A stretch of 64,000 nucleotides of DNA from Parapristionchus giblindavisi (taxonomy: Eukaryota > Nematoda > Chromadorea > Rhabditida > Diplogasteridae): contig CALSFV010000003.1 of NCBI GenBank assembly GCA_943737045.1, positions 744,001 through 808,000 on the forward strand, in the 5' to 3' direction. Positions 45,793 through 57,900 of the stretch are shown here, in pieces. The notes beneath the pieces were generated by a model. It saw only the letters and a list, made by a program, of their open reading frames with translations, was not told the origin of the DNA and searched no databases. How positions within the stretch are numbered: position 1 is the first letter of the stretch; every line of letters begins with the position of its first letter. A program made the position numbers and the translations under genes.

Positions 45793-47618
45793 ATGTCGGT
45801 AAGTGTATTTGCGAGTTTTACATCACTGTTCAGTCACTTGTTTTAGATCACGAAAGACAAAAGTCTGTTCCTTATAAAAGCTATTCATAAGGAATCTCAA
45901 CTAGTCCTTGATTTTAATGATAAGAGGAAAGGAGGAGGACACAAGCTTACCGTCTTGGCATGGGATCGGATTCATAAAGAGTTCAACAAGTTAGTTTTTT
46001 TATCCCAATGTGCCTTCATGCCATCATGCTTTTTTTAGACAGTTCGCATGTTGTAAATCAGTGAAATCTCTTCAAGAACATTATAAAAAAAAGAAGGGAG
46101 ATGTCAAGAAAGAGACGGCTTTTATGAGAAGGTTGGTAATTTAAACTTCAATTTTAACACAACACTATTTGTAGATATCGATCATTGACAGGCGGTGGTG
46201 GAACTGCGGAAGATTTGAGAAGGTGCGAGCAAATAGAAAATAGAATGAAGAAAGGTTTGCACTATTATTTTAATGATCATTTTTACGATTTCTTCCCATT
46301 ACAGATGAAGCTTATAGAATTATATATGATATGTGGAAAGATACTCCATCTTTCCTGGGAATTGGTGAAGAGTATCTTGAAACAGGCAACAACAAGGTAT
46401 GTTGATTCGTTTGAATATCAAATCTTACATACCCATATTAAGAGTATGCTTTCCTCTGACGATGAATCAGAAGATGGAGAAGATAATACTATAATTGAAT
46501 ATGTAGATAGTGATGTTGATGAGAATCCAATTATTGTACCTCACGAGGTATGAACCAATTGTTTTATCTCTATATTGCTTAATGTATGTAGGAATTGAAC
46601 AATTCCAATTCTACCATCAATATATATGAATCTGGAAATGGGGAAAGTAAAACTATCTACGATGGTGTTATCGACCAAACGCCATTGAATATGGTTAGCG
46701 ACCTTACATTGCATTGTGATATTTATTATTTACTGTTTTATATCTTTATTATAAATATAGATGATTATGTAACACTTTTCCACTTATACTTTATACTTGT
46801 ACAATATACATTTAACTGTTTAAGAGATTCAATAATGATGGATCAAAGAAGAGAAAGCTTAGTATTGATTTAAAGAAGGATACATGCACAGCTGTGAAGG
46901 CATCTTCTCTAAGACATCCTACAAGTGAACGATCAGTATCTAATGCAAGGGTTGGAATAGTATGTTTAAATTAAATAATAATAAATATTGATTACAGGAT
47001 AAGAGTTATCGATTATTTTACGAGGCTGCACATGGAGGAATGGCTAAAAGAGCTGCTGAAATGGGATATAGAAAGGTAAGTAATACCATAATCGCGTATT
47101 CTATGCACATCTTTTCAGAGAAATAAATCAAATGAAAAGAATACTAATGATGTATCTGTAGAATTGAAAGAAGAGCTTATTAGGGCTCAAATCGAGGCAG
47201 AGAAGGTATTTTGTTACTCGTTTATAATTGTTACTCGTTAAATCTCCCTAATGTTGCTTACAAATGAACAATTTACAGGAGAAGGCCAATTATTTTCGCT
47301 TACAATCGGACTTGATTCGTAGTAGAAACAACAATAATAATAATCCCGGAGATGGATATCAGGTAATGATATGCCTTTTGCTAATAACAGATCGAATATG
47401 TAATTGTAATAATAGGTATAATTATAAATAAACAAATGTAATATTATTATTATATTCAATTCGTACACTTAACAGATGTATCAGCATAATCATTCCATAG
47501 GGCCAGTCGTTGCAAATGCTTATAATTGTGAAGTAACCGGTATGTGTGCATAACTGTTCATATGTGTATATTGTTTTATTTTCCAGATTACAAGCCGTCT
47601 CTAACTCAACTTGATTAG
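45793..47618 (+). CDS. Harbinger Myb/SANT-like accessory protein, 366 aa
   Basis: Thirteen exons: 45793-45798, 45847-45989, 46039-46131, 46175-46254, 46305-46396, 46443-46547, 46592-46693, 46825-46959, 46998-47075, 47119-47205, 47279-47362, 47476-47539 and 47587-47618 (TAG). Together they are 1,101 nt in frame with every junction in phase. The N-terminal ~130 residues (SLFLIKAIHKESQLVL, TVLAWDRIHKEFN, SVKSLQEHYKKKKGDVKKE) have the Trp/helix pattern of Myb/SANT-like domains. Next come an acidic stretch (SSDDESEDGEDN), a nuclear-localisation-like SKKRKLS, and a helical tail (VSVELKEELIRAQIEAEK). In known Harbinger elements this protein carries the transposase to the nucleus and to the ends. The two-codon first exon is the weakest part; another start is possible. 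Confidence 0.85.
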
Positions 47619-47831
47619 TTGAGGCTCAACTTGAACTTAAATGGTTTATAAACCATGTTAATTTTTATCACTTTGTTAAGTTTGTGAATTTTTATTCTTG
47701 TTGAAACAAATAGGGTGTCGATAGTTTGTAGATATTATAAGATATAGCTTAAGGATATATCGAGCGAACAATATACGAATAATATAAAAAGTGGCATCAA
47801 AAAATATTCAAATGATTAGGTAACTAATCCA

Positions 47832-48939
47832 CTAGAGTTGAGAAGTAATCGTAGCTCTAGCATCAGCTGTTACTCGAGGTATACGGTAACTACGATCAAC
47901 CGGTCCTCTATTCCTTTGGGCACCATGGCCCCAATCTAAGGAGTAGTTCCACAGAACCGAACAAGCAAGAACAATACGAACAGCCTTCTTTGGATTAGGC
48001 TGGGAAAGCCTTATCTTAGAAGAGAGTATAGGGTATCTTTTCTTCATCATGCCGAAGAGCTGTTCAATAATCACACGACTTTTGCGGTGCATAATGTTGA
48101 ACTGCTTTTCTTCATGTGTTTGAGGGTTTAGGTATGGAGTCATCATCCTACTACCATTAGCATAACCACTGTCACCAATAACCGAATAGGCCAAGGGGTT
48201 AGTGAACGAATCTAATGCCCTTTTGGCTGAACTATTCTCATATACAAATGAATCATGGGTGCTACCAGGGAATCGGGGATTTACCCATAGTATCCGAGAC
48301 CACGAATCGCACATCATCGAAACGTTGAGGGCTGGGAAACCCTTTCGGCATCGGTATTGATTGGCTGATTGTGGAGGAGTGGAGATGGGAATGAGACATC
48401 CATCTACCGATCCTATGACATTAGGCAACCCAGCCAATCTAGAGTAATCACGTGCTGTTTGTCTATAATTTGTATATCGAATCTATTTGTATTGATATGA
48501 TACAGTATACCTCAACCATTCTCTACTATTGAGGGGTAGCCTAATGAAATATTCTACCACAGCTGGATCAGTGAGAGCAAATAGAACTCGCTTAACGACA
48601 TTGGAAATTGTCTGTTGGCTACAGCGATATACTCCCGATATTACAGATTGAAATGAGTTGGATCCTACATAGATAAGAAACATTTCAACCTGACAAAGAT
48701 TACGGTAGGATTACTGTATAGTGTTATTTAGCTCGTACTTGATCTTTCTTCTTGATTATCCAGTTACCACAACTTTCTTCACATAAATATGGGTCTAGTA
48801 TGTTAACTAGGGTATCTACAGCATCAGATTCAAGTTTGATCAACTTCTTGTATATATACGGGTTCGTCATAGATGAGGGATGATAGCGAGTGTACGACAT
48901 ATTAGGTAATCTATGACGCGCAAACACCCTATGTGCCAT
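47832..48939 (-). CDS. PIF/Harbinger DDE transposase, 336 aa
   Basis: Three minus-strand exons: 48939-48739, 48689-48511 and 48462-47832; 1,011 nt, all in phase, with introns of 49 and 48 bp. The N-terminal ~125 residues hold the helical HTH-like region (RCSQQTISNVVKRVLFAL). The catalytic DDE_4-type domain shows VIGSVDGCLIPI (Asp147), FPGSTHDS (His196/Asp197, family-conserved), VIGDSGY (Asp224) and SRVIIEQLFGMMKKRYP (Glu260). Length matches HARBI1-type transposases (about 350). It makes the cuts that mobilise the element and acts with the Myb-like protein encoded convergently 213 bp away. No stop or frameshift was seen, so it is potentially active. The ATG at 48939 is the first in frame and gives the expected length. 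Confidence 0.92.
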
Positions 48940-50018
48940 CTGACATGAAGGCTAATTATAATATTATAATTTAAAGAAAATAAAAAAATAAATAATATAT
49001 TTATTCATACGAAAAAATAATAAACATTTCGTGTAAACATCTATTACGCTATTTAGCAGCTACAAAATCATCAAACTCCGCCCTTTATGCATGTCATCAT
49101 TTAAATGTAGTTGAATTTAAATATGTTAAATTATTGTTCTTACGATTATTGGTTAGTTCATTTATGTCGATGACTGGTTGTTCTTTGTTTGTGATTGGAT
49201 TAATAAAGATTTCAACTGTTGTATGTTGTGTTGTGATGTGTTTAAAGCCGTTTGAGTCGGTGTAGCTGTTATTTCTCCTTCTCATATCGTTTTATAGGAG
49301 TTATTATTGAATAATGGAGAGTGTCAATGGAAAAGGTTAGTGTTTTGTGAGTATTATTAAATGTTTTATTTGTAGATTGTATTTTTTAATGGATCTTTCG
49401 ATTCTAATATATAATCTACGAAGATTGCCAACGAGGAATAGGGCATCTCGGAATGGTGAGTCATTAACATTCAATCAATGTTTTCAATGTTTCAATCACT
49501 GTTTTAGAGTTATATATAGAAACATTGAAATCTTTGAATAATGAACATCAATTCCTGTTATCTATCACTTGGTTGCAGATTGTCCCAATATATATCATGG
49601 TCATCATAATATATAATGGAATGTAGACTCTCTCTATTCAATTCATTCAATATTCCCATTATTCACGGTCATTATTCCAGGTATAACTATTAACTACTTC
49701 TACTATTCCTGTGATATATTAGAGAATGTTAGGGTGTTAAGCTAGAAATACTCATGATTAGTAGGATATCTTTAATAAAGTGTTCGAGTCCATTGCTAGT
49801 TTACATTCTATTATTGGAATGTTTGAGATTAATCTATCAATTTCTATGAAAGAAAGAGTAATGTATCAATGGAGTGTTCAAGGGGTAGGAGGAGGAGTAT
49901 ATATTATAGTGTATTGTATAGTATATTGTAATTCCATATCTATCCCTCGAGCCCTCGACTCCTTCGACTATTCATCATCAAGGAGGAGGAAAGAATCAGT
50001 GGATGAAAGGGATGATAT
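48940..50018. other. Noncoding interior of the Harbinger element
   Basis: AT-rich. The minus frame 49285-49097 (NSYTDSNGFKHITTQ...) has no splice link to the transposase, and plus frames around 49350-50100 are not gene-like. The transposase promoter should lie just right of 48940, but no clear TATA box is visible. Confidence 0.5.
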
Positions 50019-51300
50019 GGTTAGTTTCCATAATATAGTTAGTCTCATTATAATTCCATATCTATTTAGATTCCCTCGTCGATTCATCATGAAGGAGGAG
50101 GAGGAATGAATCATTGGAGATAAGGGAGGATATGGTTAGTTTCCATATCATAGATAGTCTCATTGTAATTCCATACCTATTTAGATTCCCTCATGGATTC
50201 ATCATCACGGAGGAGGATTCTATCAATGAATATAAGGGAAGATATGGTTAGTTTCCATAATATAGTTAGTCTCATTATAATTCCATATCTATTTAGATTC
50301 CCTCGTCGATTCATCATGAAGGAGGAGGAGGAATGAATCATTGGAGATAAGGGAGGATATGGTTAGTTTCCATATCATAGATAGTCTCATTGTAATTCCA
50401 TACCTATTTAGATTCCCTCATGGATTCATCATCACGGAGGAGGATTCTATCAATGAATATAAGGGAAGATATGGTTAGTTTCCATAATATAGTTAGTCTC
50501 ATTATAATTCCATATCTATTTAGATTCCCTCGACTATTCATCATCACGGAGGAGGAAAGAATCAGTGGATGAAAGGGATGATATGGTTAGTTTCCATATC
50601 ATAGATAGTCTCATTGTAATTCCATACCTATTTAGATTCCCTCATGGATTCATCATCACGGAGGAGGATTCTATCAATGAATATAAGGGAAGATATGGTT
50701 AGTTTCCATAATATAGTTAGTCTCATTATAATTCCATATCTATTTAGATTCCCTCGTCGATTCATCATCACGGAGGAGGAAAGAATCAGTGGATGAAAGG
50801 GATGATATGGTTAGTTTCCATAATATAGTTAGTCTCATTATAATTCCATACCTATTTAGATTCCTTCATGGATTCATCATCACGGAGGAGGATTCTATCA
50901 ATGAATATAAGGGAAGATATGGTTAGTTTCCATAATATAGTTAGTCTCATTATAATTCCATATCTATTTAGATTCCCTCGACTATTCATCATCACGGAGG
51001 AGGAAAGAATCAGTGGATGAAAGGGATGATATGGTTAGTTTCCATATCATAGATAGTCTCATTATAATTCCATACCTATTTAGATTCCCTCATGGATTCA
51101 TCATCACGGAGGAGGATTCTATCAATGAATATAAGGGAAGATATGGTTAGTTTCCATAATATAGTTAGTCTCATTATAATTCCATATCTATTTAGATTCC
51201 CTCGTCGATTCATCATGAAGGAGGAGGAGGAATCTATCAATGAATATAAGGGAGGATATGGTTAGTTTCCATATCATAGATAGTCTCATTGTAATTCCAC
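50019..51300 (+). repeat. 112-bp minisatellite inside the Harbinger element
   Basis: GGTTAGTTTCCAT begins units near 50019, 50134, 50246, 50361, 50473, 50585, 50697, 50809, 50921, 51033, 51145 and 51260 (112 or 115 bp apart). Two unit types alternate: one with CCCTCGTCGATTCATCATGA or CTCGACTATTC, the other with CCTCATGGATTCATCATCAC. Extra GGAGGAGGA copies explain the 115-bp spacing. A partial unit precedes the first. Confidence 0.95.
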
Positions 51301-51813
51301 GTTATTTCAGAACCCTAGTCCATGATGTGCTGCGAGATTCTACTATTCTACTATTTCTGATATTGATGTGAAGCATAACACCATTACCCCTTTATGCTTT
51401 CCTTCGTTTATCGTTTTTACCCAGTTTGATCATGGAATCTTCCCATTTTTGATTCTTAGCCATATTCATCTTATCTTTATTTTATATTCATCTTATCTTT
51501 ATCTTGTATTCATGTCAGTAATTCTCCGAATCGTAATCGTGATGATCGACTACCTCAACTGCACATTTCAAATAGTATCTACGAAGCTCTACCGTGCCTA
51601 ACCTCATTTTCCAACTCATTATTCTTGTCTATACTATCTCAAGCTCTTCATTTATGTCTATTACAGTGCAACCGTTGTTATTCTATCTGTTTTCTTTGTA
51701 TTATGCATTTGTTCATTCATTTTTTCATATCCCCACTTCCCACCTCAGTCATTCCTTCCGGCTAATCCAATTCTCTTTGTTTCATGACGTTTTATTTACT
51801 CTCCGGAAGGAGT

Positions 51814-51878
51814 GACTGTAGTGTAGTGGCAAGTTTTTTCAAGATTTGCCCGCACCCCCCTGGTTCAATTCCCACAGT
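51814..51878 (+). other. tRNA-like sequence with pol III A and B boxes
   Basis: TGTAGTGTAGTGG (51817-51829) fits the internal A box and GGTTCAATTCC (51862-51872) is a near-perfect B box, 33 bp apart. ACTGT at 51815-51819 can pair with ACAGT at 51874-51878 as a short acceptor stem. The anticodon arm is poor, so it is not a functional tRNA by eye. More likely a SINE head or tRNA pseudogene captured by the transposon about 100 bp from its right end. Confidence 0.6.
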
Positions 51879-51957
51879 GAGATTGTCTATTGCTGATAAA
51901 TTCTCCTTTAAAAAAAGTACTTTGCACAAAAAAGACCCTTCATAAAAGTCCAAAAAA

Positions 51958-51974
51958 AAGATTTGGTACGGCGG
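51958..51974 (-). repeat. Harbinger right terminal inverted repeat (17 bp)
   Basis: AAGATTTGGTACGGCGG, the exact reverse complement of the left end, followed by the second CTG copy at 51975-51977. Confidence 0.95.
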
Positions 51975-54900
51975 CTGATCGCATTTTAAATTGATTATTT
52001 TTTTCTCGTGAAAATAGAAAAAAATAGGCCAAAATTGCCAGTGTGACTGTTTCAACGTTGCGTGCGCTCTCTAAAACTGTGTTCACTAAATTCGTCATAC
52101 CAAATTACATATTTGTGGCTGAAAAAAGTATGCGATTTGATCCAGGCTCAAGCAAGTTACGGTCTAGACTATCTATGCATGGGGATAGGGAAAGGGAGAG
52201 GGTGCGAGAGGGAGGCGTACTCTATCCATTGCGTCTCTGTACGACCAGAGCGAATCGGCGTATCTTTATTCATACGTTTACAATTTAATTTGACACCTGA
52301 TAATTAGCTCAAGACAAGCTGAACTCATATAAAGTCACAACCGCTCATTTGTAACGCTAAATCGACAGATAACGCGGCAATCGTTACAATTCGCACTTAA
52401 ATCACCACAACTTGCTTCAAACTTATCCGTTCGAGCTGCGGAAGCGCGCGTCGACGCCTCGCAACGTCCGCTATGCTGTACAGGTAAAATTGCGAATTTT
52501 CAGGAGCTAATTCGAGCGGGAAATGGCCATACCTGTGGCCGTTTCTCACTTTTTCGTGACGTGGTTGCTGGTGAGACTGGGCATGCTCTACTATTTGATA
52601 TAGCTCAATATTTTCATAAATATTTTTATTGTAAATCCGAGATATGGTTATAGAGATATAGAGAGAGAGAGAGAAGAGGAGGAGGAGGAGGAGGAGGGGA
52701 ATCGCTCTTCACTCACATACACAAAAGACACATACACACCTCCCCTACCGCCACGACGGCGACCAACGCCACCTATCCGCCCGTCTAGCCTACACCGAAT
52801 ACTGAATTTATACTTTAAAATTTCCCTGATCGCATGTTAAATTGATTTTTTTCTCGTGAAAATTGAAAAAATAGGCCAAAATTGCCAGTGTGACTGTTTC
52901 AGCGTTGCGTGCGCTCTCTAAAACTGTGTTAACTAAATTCGTCATACCAAATTACATATTTGTGGCTGAAAACAGTATGCGATTTGATCCAGGCTCAAGC
53001 AAGTTACGGTCTAGACTATCTATGCATGGGGATAGGGAAAGGGAGAGGGTGCGAGAGGGAGGCGTACTCTATCCATTGCGTCTCTGTACGACCAGAGCGA
53101 ATCGCCGTATCTTTATTCATACGTTTACAATTTAATTTAACACCTGATAATTAGCTCAAGACAAGCTGAACTCATATAAAGTCACAACCGCTCATTTGTA
53201 ACGCTAAATCGACAGATAACGCGGCAATCGTTACAATTCGCACTTAAATCACCACAACTTGCTTCAAACTTATCCGTTCGAGCTGCGGAAGCGCGCGTCG
53301 ACGCCTCGCAACGTCCGCTATGCTGTACAGGTAAAATTGCGAACTTTCAGGAGCTAATTCGAGCGGGAAATGGCCATACCTGTGGCCGTTTCTCACTTTT
53401 TCGTGAATGTGGTTGCTGGTGAGACTGGACATGCTCTACTATTTGATATAGCTCAATATTTTCTTAAATATTTTTATTGTAAATCCGAGATATGGTTGTA
53501 GAGATATATATATAGAGAGAGAAGAAGAGGAGGAGGAGGAGGAGGGGAATCGCTCTTTACTCACATACACAAAAGACACATACACACCTCCCCTACCGCC
53601 GCGACGGCGACCAACGTCACCTAACCCGTCTAGCCTACGCCGAATACTGAATTTATACTTTAAAATTTCCCTGATCGCATTTTAAATTGATTATTTTTTT
53701 CTCGTGAAAATAGAAAAAAATAGGCCAAAATTGCCAGTGTGACTGTTTCAACGTTGCGTGCGCTCTCTAAAACTGTGTTCACTAAATTCGTCATACCAAA
53801 TTACATATTTGTGGCTGAAAAAAGTATGCGATTTGATCCAGGCTCAAGCAAGTTACGGTCTAGACTATCTATGCATGGGGATAGGGAAAGGGAGAGGGTG
53901 CGAGAGGGAGGCGTACTCTATCCATTGCGTCTCTGTACGACCAGAGCGAATCGGCGTATCTTTATTCATACGTTTACAATTTAATTTGACACCTGATAAT
54001 TAGCTCAAGACAAGCTGAACTCATATAAAGTCACAACCGCTCATTTGTAACGCTAAATCGACAGATAACGCGGCAATCGTTACAATTCGCACTTAAATCA
54101 CCACAACTTGCTTCAAACTTATCCGTTCGAGCTGCGGAAGCGCGCGTCGACGCCTCGCAACGTCCGCTATGCTGTACAGGTAAAATTGCGAATTTTCAGG
54201 AGCTAATTCGAGCGGGAAATGGCCATACCTGTGGCCGTTTCTCACTTTTTCGTGACGTGGTTGCTGGTGAGACTGGGCATGCTCTACTATTTGATATAGC
54301 TCAATATTTTCATAAATATTTTTATTGTAAATCCGAGATATGGTTATAGAGATATAGAGAGAGAGAGAAGAGGAGGAGGAGGAGGAGGAGGGGAATCGCT
54401 CTTCACTCACATACACAAAAGACACATACACACCTCCCCTACCGCCGCGACGGCGACCAACGCCACCTATCCGCCCGTCTAGCCTACACCGAATACTGAA
54501 TTTATACTTTAAAATTTCCCTGATCGCATGTTAAATTGATTTTTTTCTCGTGAAAATTGAAAAAAATAGGCCAAAATTGCCAGTGTGACTGTTTCAGCGT
54601 TGCGTGCGCTCTCTAAAACTGTGTTAACTAAATTCGTCATACCAAATTACATATTTGTGGCTGAAAACAGTATGCGATTTGATCCAGGCTCAAGCAAGTT
54701 ACGGTCTAGACTATCTATGCATGGGGATAGGGAAAGGGAGAGGGTGCGAGAGGGAGGCGTACTCTATCCATTGCGTCTCTGTACGACCAGAGCGAATCGG
54801 CGTATCTTTATTCATACGTTTACAATTTAATTTGACACCTGATAATTAGCTCAAGACAAGCTGAACTCATATAAAGTCACAACCGCTCATTTGTAACGCT

Positions 54901-57900
54901 AAATCGACAGATAACGCGGCAATCGTTACAATTCGCACTTAAATCACCACAACTTGCTTCAAACTTATCCGTTCGAGCTGCGGAAGCGCGCGTCGACGCC
55001 TCGCAACGTCCGCTATGCTGTACAGGTAAAATTGCGAATTTTCTGGAGCTAATTCGAGCGGGAAATGGCCATACCTGTGGCCGTTTCTCACTTTTTCGTG
55101 ACTGTGGTTGCTGGTGAGACTGGACATGCTCTACTATTTGATATAGCTCAATATTTTCTTAAATATTTTTATTGTAAATCCGAGATATGGTTATAGAGAT
55201 ATATATATAGAGAGAGAAGAAGAGGAGGAGGAGGAGGAGGGGAATCGCTCTTTACTCACATACACAAAAGACACATACACACCTCCCCTACCGCCGCGAC
55301 GGCGACCAACGTCACCTAACCCGTCTAGCCTACGCCGAATACTGAATTTATACTTTAAAATTTCCCTGATCGCATTTTAAATTGATTATTTGTTTCTCGT
55401 GAAAATAGAAAAAAATAGGCCAAAATTGCCAGTGTGACTGTTTCAACGTTGCGTGCGCTCTCTAAAACTGTGTTCACTAAATTCGTCATACCAAATTACA
55501 TATTTGTGGCTGAAAAAAGTATGCGATTTGATCCAGGCTCAAGCAAGTTACGGTCTAGACTATCTATGCATGGGGATAGGGAAAGGGAGAGGGTGCGAGA
55601 GGGAGGCGTACTCTATCCATTGCGTCTCTGTACGACCAGAGCGAATCGGCGTATCTTTATTCATACGTTTACAATTTAATTTGACACCTGATAATTAGCT
55701 CAAGACAAGCTGAACTCATATAAAGTCACAACCGCTCATTTGTAACGCTAAATCGACAGATAACGCGGCAATCGTTACAATTCGCACTTAAATCACCACA
55801 ACTTGCTTCAAACTTATCCGTTCGAGCTGCGGAAGCGCGCGTCGACGCCTCGCAACGTCCGCTATGCTGTACAGGTAAAATTGCGAATTTTCTGGAGCTA
55901 ATTCGAGCGGGAAATGGCCATACCTGTGGCCGTTTCTCACTTTTTCGTGACTGTGGTTGCTGGTGAGACTGGACATGCTCTACTATTTGATATAGCTCAA
56001 TATTTTCTTAAATATTTTTATTGTAAATCCGAGATATGGTTATAGAGATATATATATAGAGAGAGAAGAAGAGGAGGAGGAGGAGGAGGGGAATCGCTCT
56101 TTACTCACATACACAAAAGACACATACACACCTCCCCTACCGCCGCGACGGCGACCAACGTCACCTAACCCGTCTAGCCTACGCCGAATACTGAATTTAT
56201 ACTTTAAAATTTCCCTGATCGCATTTTAAATTGATTATTTGTTTCTCGTGAAAATAGAAAAAAATAGGCCAAAATTGCCAGTGTGACTGTTTCAACGTTG
56301 CGTGCGCTCTCTAAAACTGTGTTCACTAAATTCGTCATACCAAATTACATATTTGTGGCTGAAAAAAGTATGCGATTTGATCCAGGCTCAAGCAAGTTAC
56401 GGTCTAGACTATCTATGCATGGGGATAGGGAAAGGGAGAGGGTGCGAGAGGGAGGCGTACTCTATCCATTGCGTCTCTGTACGACCAGAGCGAATCGGCG
56501 TATCTTTATTCATACGTTTACAATTTAATTTGACACCTGATAATTAGCTCAAGACAAGCTGAACTCATATAAAGTCACAACCGCTCATTTGTAACGCTAA
56601 ATCGACAGATAACGCGGCAATCGTTACAATTCGCACTTAAATCACCACAACTTGCTTCAAACTTATCCGTTCGAGCTGCGGAAGCGCGCGTCGACGCCTC
56701 GCAACGTCCGCTATGCTGTACAGGTAAAATTGCGAATTTTCTGGAGCTAATTCGAGCGGGAAATGGCCATACCTGTGGCCGTTTCTCACTTTTTCGTGAC
56801 TGTGGTTGCTGGTGAGACTGGACATGCTCTACTATTTGATATAGCTCAATATTTTCATAAATATTTTTATTGTAAATCCGAGATATGGTTATAGAGATAT
56901 AGAGAGAGAGAGAGAGAGAGAGAAGAGGAGGTGGAGGAGGAGGAGGGGAATCGCTCTTTACTCACATACACAAAAGACACATACACACCTCCCCTACCGC
57001 CGCGACGGCGACCAACGCCACCTATCCCCCGTCTAGCCTACACCGAATACTGAATTTATACTTTAAAATTTCCCTGATCGCATGTTAAATTGATTTTTTT
57101 CTCGTGAAAATTGAAAAAATAGGCCAAAATTGCCAGTGTGACTGTTTCAGCGTTGCGTGCGCTCTCTAAAACTGTGTTCACTAAATTCGTCATACCAAAT
57201 TACATATTTGTGGCTGAAAAAAGTATGCGATTTGATCCAGGCTCAAGCAAGTTACGGTCTAGACTATCTATGCATGGGGATAGGGAAAGGGAGAGGGTGC
57301 GAGAGGGAGGCGTACTCTATCCATTGCGTCTCTGTACGACCAGAGCGAATCGGCGTATCTTTATTCATACGTTTACAATTTAATTTGACACCTGATAATT
57401 AGCTCAAGACAAGCTGAACTCATATAAAGTCACAACCGCTCATTTGTAACGCTAAATCGACAGATAACGCGGCAATCGTTACAATTCGCACTTAAATCAC
57501 CACAACTTGCTTCAAACTTATCCGTTCGAGCTGCGGAAGCGCGCGTCGACGCCTCGCAACGTCCGCTATGCTGTACAGGTAAAATTGCGAATTTTCAGGA
57601 GCTAATTCGAGCGGGAAATGGCCATACCTGTGGCCGTTTCTCACTTTTTCGTGACGTGGTTGCTGGTGAGACTGGGCATGCTCTACTATTTGATATAGCT
57701 CAATATTTTCATAAATATTTTTATTGTAAATCCGAGATATGGTTATAGAGATATAGAGAGAGAGAGAGAGAAGAGGAGGAGGAGGAGGAGGAGGGGAATC
57801 GCTCTTCACTCACATACACAAAAGACACATACACACCTCCCCTACCGCCGCGACGGCGACCAACGCCACCTATCCGCCCGTCTAGCCTACACCGAATACT

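Larger units (their letters stand above)
45358..51974. mobile_element. Complete PIF/Harbinger transposon, 6,617 bp
   Basis: Terminal inverted repeats CCGCCGTACCAAATCTT (45358-45374) and its exact complement (51958-51974) bound the element. Flanks are CTG (45355-45357) and CTG (51975-51977); removing the element and one CTG restores an unbroken satellite unit of 849 bp. A 3-bp duplication with a DDE transposase gene and a Myb-like gene is the standard PIF/Harbinger plan; a CWG duplication is known from some animal Harbinger elements. Both genes have full open frames, so the element may be autonomous. Order: TIR, Myb-like gene (plus), transposase (minus, convergent), noncoding DNA, 112-bp minisatellite, tRNA-like sequence, TIR. 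It is large for the class because of about 3 kb of noncoding right half. Confidence 0.95.

Noticed and set aside
50019..51300. CRISPR-like array (regular 112-bp spacing)
   Set aside because: The whole unit repeats, not a short repeat with unique spacers, and the context is a eukaryotic transposon.
52320..52340. TATA-like CATATAAAG in each satellite unit as a gene promoter
   Set aside because: No gene body follows; it could support satellite transcription but nothing else in the sequence shows that.
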